Position numbers and translations under genes: made by a program. Positions 1 through 7,933 of a DNA stretch of 43,641 nucleotides are shown piece after piece (positions within the stretch are counted from its first letter, which is position 1; every line of letters begins with the position of its first letter). The stretch spans positions 1-43,641 of the forward strand of contig CAZFCB010000006.1 of the NCBI GenBank assembly GCA_964517585.1, read 5' to 3'. The stretch comes from JAGORY01 sp964517585 (GTDB lineage Bacteria > Patescibacteriota > Gracilibacteria > Peribacterales > Peribacteraceae). Under the pieces are notes generated by a model. That model ran no database searches and was not told the DNA's origin. It worked only from the letters and a program-made list of their open reading frames with translations.

Positions 1-51
1 CGAGAATGTACGTAATGTTCCATTAAAATAAGATTATGGCATCATATAACT

Positions 52-276
52 ATGAATAACGATGTAGATCCTTTGGTGACAGCAGAAATTCTCAAGAAAA
101 TAGAGGGTAGAAAAATGCCGCACGTTCCAGATGCAGAACGAACATTCGCCGTCGAACGTGCAGTGCGCATTCTACAAATAGGCTCTCATCTAGACGTTGA
201 TATTCTTGTTGATGTAATCGACACGAATGAGGAGCAACTGGCTGTAGTACATGCAGAGCCAAGTGATCCAACATAA
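52..276 (+). CDS. small hypothetical protein (74 aa)
   Basis: I do not recognise this 74-residue protein. It is acidic, has no signal peptide or membrane segment, and is probably cytoplasmic. The C-terminal half is rich in Asp, Val and Ile (for example DVDILVDVID). The ATG at 52 is the only good start. No Shine-Dalgarno and no well-placed -10 box precede it. It ends 5 bases before the end of the convergent dehydrogenase gene, so the two transcripts must overlap unless termination is very compact. The ORF is open along its full length and not covered by a better gene, but its reality rests only on that. Confidence 0.45.
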   Translation: MNNDVDPLVTAEILKKIEGRKMPHVPDAERTFAVERAVRILQIGSHLDVDILVDVIDTNEEQLAVVHAEPSDPT

Positions 277-281
277 GAAGA

Positions 282-1271
282 TTACGAAGAGCGTTGTACC
301 GAAGGCATATCGCACACGACCTTTATAGGATGAACTATGTGATCAGGAACCATGCCATCCATATACTGTCGTATGGCGACAAAGGAGTCAGCGTACATGT
401 TTTTCATCGAGTCATCAGCGTAAAAAGCAATATGTGGAGTGGAAACGACATGTGGGTGTGAGACTAGGGATTTGTTATTTTCAAAATTCGTTTCGTGCTC
501 AAGCACATCGAGAAGTGCATAACCAACTTTTCCTGTCTGCAAAGCGTGAAGAAGAGCCGCGGAATCGATGAGTCCTCCTCGAGCAGTATTCACCAGAACG
601 ACTCCTTCTTTCATTAGGCGTAAAGCCGATGCGTTGATAATGTGTGCAGTCTCTTTGGTTTCTGGAATATGCAGTGTAATGATGTCACTTGATGCCAACA
701 GTTCGCTTAACGTTACGTACGAAACACCAAATGTTTCAACGATATCGAGCGTGCGACACTCGTCAACGACGAGAATCTTCATCCCGAATCCATGAGCAAT
801 TTGCGCAACGGAACGTCCAATTTTTCCGGTTCCGAGAATGCCAAGTGTTTTTCCTCTCAGTGCGATGCCGCGAAGTCCATGATAATCAAAGACACCACTT
901 TCTACTTTTTTGTCAGCCTCAGGGATGTGGCGCAGAGTCGAGAGAAGTAACGCGAATACATGTTCTGCTATGACGTGAGAACCATAGTCAGGGACATTGC
1001 AGACAGTAATGCCGCGTTTCGTGCATTCGTTAATATCTATATGATCATATCCAACAGAGCGAGTGCAAAGAAGTTTCAGCTTGGGAAGACGCTGAAGAAC
1101 TTCTTTCGAAAAAGCTGAGTAAATAAAACAGGAAACAATTTCAGAATCCTTGCACGCCTCCACGATCTCATCACTGTTTTTTTCACCCTGTACAGTGACT
1201 GCATCAGGAAACTCTTCAAGTATTGAAGCTCGATCTTCGGTGTCCACTTCGAGAAAGGTGATCTTCAGCAT
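282..1271 (-). CDS. D-isomer-specific 2-hydroxyacid dehydrogenase
   Basis: This 329-residue protein is an NAD-dependent D-2-hydroxyacid dehydrogenase, resembling fermentative D-lactate dehydrogenases that reduce pyruvate. The N-terminal catalytic half contains SVGYDHID. The Rossmann half has the dinucleotide motif GTGKIG, the ARGGLID segment with the catalytic Arg, and the TPHIAFY segment with the catalytic His. Length is normal for the family. The start at 1271 is supported by a TATACT box exactly 6 nt upstream, implying a leaderless mRNA. It is divergent from the copper locus, with 49 bp between start codons. Substrate cannot be fixed from sequence: D-lactate is likely, but phosphoglycerate, glyoxylate or other 2-keto acids are possible. 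Confidence 0.9.
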   Translation of the reverse strand: MLKITFLEVDTEDRASILEEFPDAVTVQGEKNSDEIVEACKDSEIVSCFIYSAFSKEVLQRLPKLKLLCTRSVGYDHIDINECTKRGITVCNVPDYGSHVIAEHVFALLLSTLRHIPEADKKVESGVFDYHGLRGIALRGKTLGILGTGKIGRSVAQIAHGFGMKILVVDECRTLDIVETFGVSYVTLSELLASSDIITLHIPETKETAHIINASALRLMKEGVVLVNTARGGLIDSAALLHALQTGKVGYALLDVLEHETNFENNKSLVSHPHVVSTPHIAFYADDSMKNMYADSFVAIRQYMDGMVPDHIVHPIKVVCDMPSVQRSS

Positions 1272-1277
1272 GCCTAA

Positions 1278-1283
1278 AGTATA
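1278..1283 (-). promoter_or_regulatory. -10 box of the 2-hydroxyacid dehydrogenase (leaderless geometry)
   Basis: TATACT on the minus strand, followed by the 6-nt spacer TTAGGC and then the ATG at 1271. A -10 hexamer ending at -7 puts the expected transcription start on the A of the ATG. No convincing -35 box was seen. Confidence 0.6.
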
Positions 1284-1305
1284 TCTTCAACTCATGCATA
1301 TACGC

Positions 1306-1311
1306 TATACT
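1306..1311 (+). promoter_or_regulatory. -10 box ahead of the copper locus
   Basis: TATACT on the plus strand, 9 nt before the ATG at 1321. The transcript would have a leader of only a few bases. It sits back to back with the minus-strand box at 1278-1283, so one 50-bp interval drives both directions. I see no obvious CsoR, CueR or CopY operator. Confidence 0.5.
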
Positions 1312-1320
1312 GCGGCTGAT

Positions 1321-1731
1321 ATGTACAAAGAATCTTTCATTGGCATTGTTATACTCATGAACACTGCGTTCGGCAGTCTGTGCATGATGCCGATGACGAC
1401 GGCAATGGCTGCCCCTGTTTCTGACCATTCGATGCACGCTACTACAAAGAACACATCTCCCATGGATGCGATGTCACACGCTGACTGTGATCATTGTCAG
1501 GATGTTTCGCAGAGTGAGATTCCACGTACAAATAGCTGCTTCGGTCATTGCATCACCCCAACTGTCTCGCCTGTATCAGTGAGTGCTGAGAAGACGTTCT
1601 TTCAGGTTTCTGCTGCCATTGCCACTATAAACGTATTCGATGTGGGTAGATCTCTTCTACAATCAAAGCTGTACATCACAGCCACATCACCTCAGGTCAC
1701 ATCTTCGCCAACGATCGTTTTACTCTTTTGA
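1321..1731 (+). CDS. secreted Cys/His/Met-rich protein, likely metal binding
   Basis: This 136-residue protein begins with a signal peptide (hydrophobic stretch, then TTAMAAP as a plausible cleavage site near residue 31). The mature part carries many potential copper ligands: HSMH, MDAMSHADCDHC and a later CFGHC. The remainder is low-complexity Ser/Thr/Val. No family is recognised; it resembles short secreted metal-binding proteins found beside copper genes. The start at 1321 is preferred over upstream ATGs because those overlap the divergent gene and because TATACT lies 9 nt upstream. It is the first gene of the copper locus and is followed by a hairpin (1733-1770). A role in extracellular copper binding is inferred. 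Confidence 0.6.
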   Translation: MYKESFIGIVILMNTAFGSLCMMPMTTAMAAPVSDHSMHATTKNTSPMDAMSHADCDHCQDVSQSEIPRTNSCFGHCITPTVSPVSVSAEKTFFQVSAAIATINVFDVGRSLLQSKLYITATSPQVTSSPTIVLLF

Positions 1732-1732
1732 C

Positions 1733-1770
1733 ATCGGAAAGAATGACTACATTCGGGTCTTCCGATTTTT
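1733..1770 (+). terminator. intrinsic terminator or attenuator inside the copper locus
   Basis: Arms ATCGGAA (1733-1739) and TTCCGAT (1760-1766) enclose a second stem GAATG-acta-CATTC and are followed by a run of T. It begins 2 bases after the stop codon of the secreted protein and ends 26 bases before the next start. No -10 with leaderless spacing precedes the ATG at 1796, so downstream genes may depend on partial read-through here. Confidence 0.6.
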
Positions 1771-1795
1771 CATCTATTTCCTTCAAAAGTGCACA

Positions 1796-3151
1796 ATGAC
1801 CGATTCATCACGACTCAAACAGGCGACGATTAAGATTCGCGGTATGACCTGTCATAGCTGCGAAGTACTCATGGAACGCAAGTTAAAAGCTATCCCAGGA
1901 GTGGCTAAGGTCCACGTGAACCATCGTTCAGCTATCGCTACGATCACTGCTTATCACAACAATCTGCCTTCTGCGCTAAAAATTGAAGCAGTGATACGCA
2001 AAGCTGGATATAGCCTTGCCAGTGACAGAGTGTCTGATGGCCTAGGAAGCGACAATAGTAAATGGCTTGAGATTGGTGCTTCACTACTTATTATTTTTGC
2101 TGTCTACAAGCTTTTGCAGACATTCGACATCATTTCGTTCGCACCATCTACGTCCGGAGCACTCTCGATGAGCGGGGTACTCATCATTGGACTCGTTGCA
2201 GGCGCAAGTAGCTGCTTAGCGGTGACAGGCGGTTTATTGCTTGCACTTGCTGCAAAACATAACCAGCTTCATAGGGCGGAAACCCCATGGGAAAAATTTA
2301 AGCCGCTTTTACATTTTAATATTGGACGGCTTCTATCCTATTTTTTTCTCGGCGGCCTCGTCGGCATTCTCGGCCAATCAGTGACACTGAACACAAAAAT
2401 GTCTGGCTATATGAGCATCCTCGTCGCGCTGATCATGTTTTATCTGGCACTCACCATACTGCAGATTGTTCCAAGCGGAAGTTTTCCCATCAGGCCTCCT
2501 AAAAAGTTAGCACACTGGATTCACAGCCTTTCTGAAAGTGATCATCCAGCTGCTCCTTTCTTTCTCGGCGCATGTACTTTCTTTCTGCCTTGTGGGTTCA
2601 CGCAGTCATTGCAACTTGTCGCACTTGCTTCTGGAAATTTTGTCACAGGAGCTTTAACAATGTTGACATTCGCAATCGGAACACTCCCGTCATTGCTTGG
2701 ACTCAGTGCCGTTTCATCAACTGCCAAAGGCTCAGCTTCACGTCTCTTCCTTCGGTTTTCCGGAACAGTCGTACTCGTCCTTGCCTTCGTAAACTTGAGT
2801 AGCGGTATCACACTCACTGGCTTCAATTTTTCGTCTGTCTTGAGCGCGCCTTCTACTGCAGTAGGAGCGGCTCCGAAGATTGTTGGTGGAAAACAAGAAG
2901 TGTCGATGAAAGTAACGCGCATCGGCTATGTCCCCAATAATCTGACAATACAATCTGGCATACCAGTACGCTGGATGGTGGATGGTGCCGGAGCTACTGG
3001 TTGCACGAGTCAAATGGTCATACCGGATCTCAATATCACAAAACCACTGACAACAGGTATCAACGAAATAAATTTCACAGCCGTAAAGCCAGGCCAGCTC
3101 GCATTCAGTTGTTCCATGGGCATGGTTCGCGGTTCATTTACAGTTCTTTAA
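1796..3151 (+). CDS. HMA domain / DsbD-like membrane / cupredoxin fusion protein
   Basis: This 451-residue protein has three parts. Residues about 11-75 are a heavy-metal-associated domain with the copper motif GMTCHSC (Cys19, Cys22). Residues about 85-345 are a polytopic domain of the DsbD/TauE-SafE (DsbD_2) type, with conserved segments SSCLAVTGG and FFLPCGFTQ, each holding a membrane Cys. The last ~90 residues form a cupredoxin-like domain with GCTSQM and FSCSMGM as likely copper ligands. Such fusions are known in bacterial copper loci and are thought to move copper or reducing power across the membrane. The ATG at 1796 is chosen because the longer reading frame would overlap the upstream gene and its terminator. 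No Shine-Dalgarno is seen. Confidence 0.85.
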   Translation: MTDSSRLKQATIKIRGMTCHSCEVLMERKLKAIPGVAKVHVNHRSAIATITAYHNNLPSALKIEAVIRKAGYSLASDRVSDGLGSDNSKWLEIGASLLIIFAVYKLLQTFDIISFAPSTSGALSMSGVLIIGLVAGASSCLAVTGGLLLALAAKHNQLHRAETPWEKFKPLLHFNIGRLLSYFFLGGLVGILGQSVTLNTKMSGYMSILVALIMFYLALTILQIVPSGSFPIRPPKKLAHWIHSLSESDHPAAPFFLGACTFFLPCGFTQSLQLVALASGNFVTGALTMLTFAIGTLPSLLGLSAVSSTAKGSASRLFLRFSGTVVLVLAFVNLSSGITLTGFNFSSVLSAPSTAVGAAPKIVGGKQEVSMKVTRIGYVPNNLTIQSGIPVRWMVDGAGATGCTSQMVIPDLNITKPLTTGINEINFTAVKPGQLAFSCSMGMVRGSFTVL

Positions 3152-3169
3152 TTCTTTACGATTTACTCT

Positions 3170-3346
3170 ATGGTTACTCTCAAATGGCAAAATGCTAACG
3201 GTAATACATCAGAAGAGAATACGTCTTTACCTAAAGCGTCACCGAATGGTCCATGGTTCGCCCTTTCAATGGGGCTAATGGGCATGATCGTTGGTTTCAT
3301 GCTTGTTCATTTTCTCCCGATTATTCTTTTCCGCACTCCCTTATGA
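3170..3346 (+). CDS. 58-aa single-pass membrane peptide in the copper operon
   Basis: A short frame encoding 58 residues: a polar N-terminal half (about 30 residues, rich in Asn, Ser and Glu) and one Met-rich hydrophobic helix (ALSMGLMGMIVGFMLVHF) near the C terminus. It starts 18 bases after the preceding stop, and its TGA overlaps the next ATG as ATGA (3343-3346). The coupling and the Met/His content of the helix argue that it is a real gene. Small Met-rich membrane peptides often accompany copper transporters, so a role as a partner of the exporter is plausible, but no family is recognised. Confidence 0.6.
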   Translation: MVTLKWQNANGNTSEENTSLPKASPNGPWFALSMGLMGMIVGFMLVHFLPIILFRTPL

Positions 3347-3558
3347 TCACAAAAGTCTCCATCCCCGGCATGCACTGCGCATCGTGTGCGGCTCTCATCA
3401 AAGACGTGAGTGGTGAATTTCCATCAATAAAAAGTGTGAACGTCGATACCGATACAAAAATCGTCACCGTAGACTCTGACGAAGGTTTCGACGTACAAAA
3501 ATGGACCGAAGAAATTGAATCACTTGATCCTAAGTATAAAATTCTCCCTACATCATGA
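3343..3558 (+). CDS. copZ: CopZ-like copper chaperone (stand-alone HMA domain)
   Basis: A 71-residue single HMA domain with the Cu(I)-binding motif GMHCASC (Cys12, Cys15), of normal length for CopZ/Atx1-type chaperones that deliver Cu(I) to P-type ATPases in the cytoplasm. The ATG at 3343 overlaps the previous stop (ATGA), and its own TGA at 3556-3558 overlaps the ATG of the ATPase at 3555, again as ATGA. Both junctions therefore suggest coupled translation, with no Shine-Dalgarno. A longer frame back to 3253 would overlap the small membrane peptide and add a non-family N terminus, so it is not used. Confidence 0.85.
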   Translation: MITKVSIPGMHCASCAALIKDVSGEFPSIKSVNVDTDTKIVTVDSDEGFDVQKWTEEIESLDPKYKILPTS

Positions 3559-6500
3559 ACACTCAGACAGATCTCACCATCACCGGCATGCACTGCGCCA
3601 GCTGTAGTGCGCTCATCACCCGTAAGCTCAAGAAGACGCCCGGCGTCGAAGAAGCAAACGTCAACTACGCCGCTAACAAAGCGCGCGTTCGTTTCAATCC
3701 TGAGCAGGTGAGTGAGGAAGGTCTTATCACGGCAGTGAAGGCCGCAGGTTACGGCGCTGAAGTACGCACTGAACACGGTCATCATGGCGTCGAGATGGAC
3801 CGAAAGAGAAGAGAGGACGAGATGATCAATTACCGCAATAAGTTTTTCATAGGCCTTACGTTGAGTCTACCAATGCTGTATTTCATGCTGGGTTCCTTCG
3901 TACCATCAGCACCACTGATGCAACAGTTGATGCCGTACGCAGGAATTGCATCATTGATACTCTCGACTCCAGTGCAATTCTGGCTTGGGGCAGGATTTTA
4001 TAGAGGGTTCTGGTCAAGCCTAAAAATGGCGACATTTAGCATGGATAGCCTCATCGTCATTGGTACATCAACTGCATATATTTTTAGCCTCTATAACTAT
4101 CTATTGCACATCATTACAGAAAAAACTCTGATAGGCGGAATGCATGAACTCTATTTTGAAGTTGCGGCAATGCTTATTACATTCGTCTTGCTTGGCAAGT
4201 GGATGGAGTCACGAGCAAAGGGAGCTACATCGGAATCCATTTCAAAGCTTATGAGTCTTCAGGCTAAAACTGCTCGCGTCCTACGAAACGGTGAGGCAGT
4301 GGACGTACCAATGGAGCAGGTAGTGGCTGGGGATATCATCATCGTTCGTCCCGGAGAAAAAATTCCCGTCGATGGTGTCGTCACAAAAGGTCATACATCT
4401 ATCGATGAATCCATGCTGACAGGTGAAAGCATCCCCGTTGAAAAAAAAGACGGAGATCGAGTCTTCGGCGCAACGATGAATGGTACGGGAAGCATTGAGT
4501 TTCGTGCGGAGAAAGTAGGCAGTGAGACTGCACTGTCACAAATCATTCGTTTCGTTGAAGAAGCGCAAGGCTCCAAAGCGCCCATTCAAGATTTTGCCGA
4601 TTGGGTATCGTCATGGTTTGTACCTGCGGTCATCGTTATCGCTATTCTTACTTTTAGTGTGTGGATGCTTCTTGGGGCAGGCTTGAGTTTTGCATTGCTA
4701 TCCGCTGTTTCTGTACTCGTGATCGCATGCCCATGCGCACTAGGCCTCGCAACTCCAACAGCCATTATGGTTTCTACAGGTAAAGGAGCGGAATATGGCA
4801 TTCTCATTCGTGGTGGCGAGCCACTGGAAGCTGCAAATACTATCTCCGCGATTGTCTTCGATAAAACCGGAACACTGACAAAAGGTACGCCTGAAGTCAC
4901 GGATGTTGTCGTTGTAGAGACGCCCCACGGGGGCGTCTCTACCGCAAGCGAAATCTTGCGCATTGCTGCCTCGCTCGAACAAGGCTCTGAGCACCCACTT
5001 GCAGAGAGCATTGTGAATCATGCAAAGAAAAAAGATGTAGCACTCAGCGTCACCGAAGGATTTACAGCAATTCCCGGACACGGTGTAGAAGGCATGGTGG
5101 AGAATAAAAAATATTTCCTTGGAAATCGTGCATTAATGACACAGAAAAATGTTTCTCTCGGCGAGAGTGAATTGATAATGCAACAACTCGAAGAGGCAGG
5201 AAAGACAGCAATGATGCTTGCAGATGCAACGAAAGTTATTGGCATTATTGGTGTCGCTGATACTGTCAAAGAAACGTCGAAAGAAGCAGTGTCCCGCCTA
5301 CGGAGCATGGGCATAGCCGTCTACATGATCACCGGGGACAACAAACGTACAGCAGCAGCAATAGCGCGTAGTGTTGGGATAGATCATGTACTTGCGGAGG
5401 TATTACCGGAACAGAAGGCAAGTGAGGTAAAGAAATTACAAGATCGTGGCATGAACGTCGTCATGGTCGGTGACGGTATCAATGACAGCCCTGCTCTGGC
5501 GCAAGCAAACCTTGGTATCGCGATGGGCAGTGGTACAGATATTGCGATGGAAACAGGTGGCATCGTGCTTGTCAAAAATGATCTTCGCGATGTAGTAACG
5601 GCAATCAAACTTAGTCGTGCGACGGTAAGCAAGATTAAGCAAAATATGTTTTTTGCATTGTTTTTTAATATCATAGGAATTCCTATCGCTGCGAGATCGT
5701 TCATCAGCTTTGGCCTTGTCTTGCGTCCAGAGCTCGCCGGATTTGCCATGGCTTTCAGCTCTGTTGCCGTTGTGACCAATTCACTTCTCCTCAAAGGATT
5801 TCATCCCGTGAAGCGAAACTGGATGTCGGATTTTGCGCCTGTACTTATGGCCATTGGTTTTACAGCGCTTTTTCTCGGTTTCGCACAGCTCAGTAGTGCA
5901 GGTGGAGAGGGTCTATCCTCTACCAATAAATTCTTCCCAGATATCAGCCGAACAGCCGACAATTTCTCCTCACCCATGACACGATCTGCCGATGGTACCG
6001 TCGTGATTAAGCTAGAGACAAGAGAGGTGATCTCCGAGATTGCACCCGGTACGACGTACAAGTACTGGACATATAACGGCACAGTTCCTGGGCCGCTACT
6101 GCGTGTAAAAGAAGGTGACACAGTAGAAATACAACTGACACATGCCGCAGATGATGAAGAGATCGCGAGTACGAAGACAGGAAACATCGCACGTGATCTA
6201 TTAGTTCCGCGTGCACAGGCGGACGGCGGAGGAAACGAAGAAGATTCGCATGGAAAAAGTGCCTCACATGCAGCAGAAGGCCACGCAACGCATTCCATCG
6301 ATCTCCACGCCGTCACGGGACCGGGTGGTGGCTCCGTCCTCACACAAGTGACAGACGGGGAGACGAAGATTTTCCGCTTCAAGGCAAGTCGCCCTGGCGT
6401 GTACATCTATCACTGTGCAAGTCCTCATGTGCCAACGCACATCGCCAACGGTATGTACGGGATGATCATTGTTGAACCAAAAGAAGGCCTTCCCCCTGTT

Positions 6501-7466
6501 GATCGTGAGTTCTACGTCATGCAAGGCGAACTCTACACATCTGGAGCTGTTGGAGCACACGGTCATCAGGAATTTTCCAAAGATAAACTGCTCGCAGAGC
6601 AGCCCGAGTACTTTGTGTTCAATGGACGAATGGGCGCACTTGCCGGAAGCGGTGCCTTGAGAGCAAAAGTTGGTGAACGCGTTCGACTCTACGTCGGTGT
6701 CGGCGGATTTGTCCCATCAAATTTTCATGTTATTGGCGCAGTATTCGATAAAGTCTATGCTGAAGGCGATATTCAGTCCCCACCGCGACGAAATGTACAA
6801 ACAACCATGATACCAGCAGGAGGAGCAACTGTCGTGGAGTTCACCGTAGATGTGCCAGGTACATATCTCCTTGTGGATCATAGCCTGACGCGTTCCATAG
6901 ATCGTGGCGCTCTCGGAGAGCTAATTGTCGAGGGAGCACGCAATTCCGAGATCTTCTCTGCCGTCAATCCGGATCCCAATCACTCCCATGCCGACCTTGC
7001 GATATGGGTGGAAGGCAAGATGTTCGAACTTTCTTCTGAGAAATATATGGTAAGCGAAGGATCATCAGATTCTGACAAAGAAACAAAGCCGCACTTGCAC
7101 GATGGCAACGGTCTTGTCATTCATCGTCATAAACCTGAACAATCCGTTGGAGAATTTTTGGAAGCCATCGACATTGTTGCGACCGGTCGGTGCATCACAC
7201 TTGATAACGGTACACTCGTCTGTAACGAAGGCGCGAGACGCTGGCAAATGTTTGTGAACGGTACGGAGCGCCCATTCAATCCCTCCTATGTCTTTGCCGA
7301 TCTCGATCAGATTTTGCTGACCTACGGCGCAACAGGCGAGCAAGTAATAGAGCAGTTGCAAACACTTTCGGACGAAGCTTGCTTGTACTCCCAGACGTGT
7401 CCTGAACGTGGTAAGCCACCCGTTGAAAACTGCGTCGCTGACCCTACTGTTCCTTGTACAGAATAA
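3555..7466 (+). CDS. copA: copper P-type ATPase fused to an AniA-like copper nitrite reductase
   Basis: A continuous 1303-residue frame. Residues 1-70 are an HMA domain (Cys14, Cys17). Residues ~90-765 are a complete P1B ATPase: TGES (from Thr289), membrane CPC (Cys392, Cys394), phosphorylation site DKTGT (Asp436), SEHP (His480), GDGIND (Asp640) and MAFSS in the last helix. A ninth helix (~775-795) would put what follows outside the cell. Residues ~815-1125 form a two-cupredoxin NirK domain with the expected ligands: type 1 copper His913, Cys954, His962, Met967; type 2 copper His918, His953, His1109; catalytic Asp916 and His1058. HIANGMYG is typical of AniA-class enzymes. The tail (~1140-1303) has His-rich HSHAD and HLHDGNG segments and several Cys. 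An oddity: the helix-7 YN copper motif is FN here. Copper export is secure; nitrite reduction is inferred. Confidence 0.9.
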   Translation: MNTQTDLTITGMHCASCSALITRKLKKTPGVEEANVNYAANKARVRFNPEQVSEEGLITAVKAAGYGAEVRTEHGHHGVEMDRKRREDEMINYRNKFFIGLTLSLPMLYFMLGSFVPSAPLMQQLMPYAGIASLILSTPVQFWLGAGFYRGFWSSLKMATFSMDSLIVIGTSTAYIFSLYNYLLHIITEKTLIGGMHELYFEVAAMLITFVLLGKWMESRAKGATSESISKLMSLQAKTARVLRNGEAVDVPMEQVVAGDIIIVRPGEKIPVDGVVTKGHTSIDESMLTGESIPVEKKDGDRVFGATMNGTGSIEFRAEKVGSETALSQIIRFVEEAQGSKAPIQDFADWVSSWFVPAVIVIAILTFSVWMLLGAGLSFALLSAVSVLVIACPCALGLATPTAIMVSTGKGAEYGILIRGGEPLEAANTISAIVFDKTGTLTKGTPEVTDVVVVETPHGGVSTASEILRIAASLEQGSEHPLAESIVNHAKKKDVALSVTEGFTAIPGHGVEGMVENKKYFLGNRALMTQKNVSLGESELIMQQLEEAGKTAMMLADATKVIGIIGVADTVKETSKEAVSRLRSMGIAVYMITGDNKRTAAAIARSVGIDHVLAEVLPEQKASEVKKLQDRGMNVVMVGDGINDSPALAQANLGIAMGSGTDIAMETGGIVLVKNDLRDVVTAIKLSRATVSKIKQNMFFALFFNIIGIPIAARSFISFGLVLRPELAGFAMAFSSVAVVTNSLLLKGFHPVKRNWMSDFAPVLMAIGFTALFLGFAQLSSAGGEGLSSTNKFFPDISRTADNFSSPMTRSADGTVVIKLETREVISEIAPGTTYKYWTYNGTVPGPLLRVKEGDTVEIQLTHAADDEEIASTKTGNIARDLLVPRAQADGGGNEEDSHGKSASHAAEGHATHSIDLHAVTGPGGGSVLTQVTDGETKIFRFKASRPGVYIYHCASPHVPTHIANGMYGMIIVEPKEGLPPVDREFYVMQGELYTSGAVGAHGHQEFSKDKLLAEQPEYFVFNGRMGALAGSGALRAKVGERVRLYVGVGGFVPSNFHVIGAVFDKVYAEGDIQSPPRRNVQTTMIPAGGATVVEFTVDVPGTYLLVDHSLTRSIDRGALGELIVEGARNSEIFSAVNPDPNHSHADLAIWVEGKMFELSSEKYMVSEGSSDSDKETKPHLHDGNGLVIHRHKPEQSVGEFLEAIDIVATGRCITLDNGTLVCNEGARRWQMFVNGTERPFNPSYVFADLDQILLTYGATGEQVIEQLQTLSDEACLYSQTCPERGKPPVENCVADPTVPCTE

Positions 7467-7933
7467 TGACTATGAAAACCCTTCCCTCCAGTCATCGGCT
7501 TCTCTCCATTGCTCTATTCTTCGGAGCGAGCTTTGTGCTACACCTGCTCTGGGAAAATATGCAGGCACCGTTGTATGTGGGGTTCATATCTTTCCGCGAA
7601 CATTTCTTGGTTTGCCTAAGAGCGGCATGGGGAGACATGTTGTTCATGCTCATCATCTATGCCGTCCTGGCTATCGTACAAAAAAATATCTGGTGGCTGA
7701 CGGACGCACATGCGTATGCACAGGCTGCAACATGGCTCATTGCAATCTTCCTTGGCATTGTTCTCGCTGTGAGTTTCGAGCTATGGGCTGTGTACATTGA
7801 TCTGCGTTGGCAGTACGCAAGTGCGATGCCCATCATTCCTATCATTCGAGTCGGACTAACACCTGTCCTGCAGATGCTCATGATTCCTGTCTCTACCTTA
7901 TTCATTACTTCCCGTTTCTCACGGTCTCTATGA
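7466..7933 (+). CDS. multi-pass membrane protein of unknown function in the copper operon
   Basis: This 155-residue protein has about four hydrophobic helices with charged residues only in short loops. A conserved-looking segment, HLLWENMQAPLY, follows the first helix. I do not recognise a named family. The ATG at 7466 overlaps the stop of the ATPase-NirK gene (TAATG), with a second ATG at 7472 also possible. Its own stop overlaps the start of the multicopper oxidase as ATGA (7930-7933). Lying coupled between two copper enzymes suggests a role in copper handling or in assembling the extracellular enzymes. That is inference from position only. Confidence 0.8.
   Translation: MTMKTLPSSHRLLSIALFFGASFVLHLLWENMQAPLYVGFISFREHFLVCLRAAWGDMLFMLIIYAVLAIVQKNIWWLTDAHAYAQAATWLIAIFLGIVLAVSFELWAVYIDLRWQYASAMPIIPIIRVGLTPVLQMLMIPVSTLFITSRFSRSL

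Noticed and set aside
1640..1795. N-terminal extension of the HMA-DsbD-cupredoxin frame
   Set aside because: It overlaps the upstream gene and the terminator hairpin and has no family similarity; the ATG at 1796 begins a normal HMA domain.
3253..3342. Longer CopZ frame
   Set aside because: It would overlap the 58-residue membrane peptide gene; the ATGA overlap at 3343 gives a normal CopZ length.
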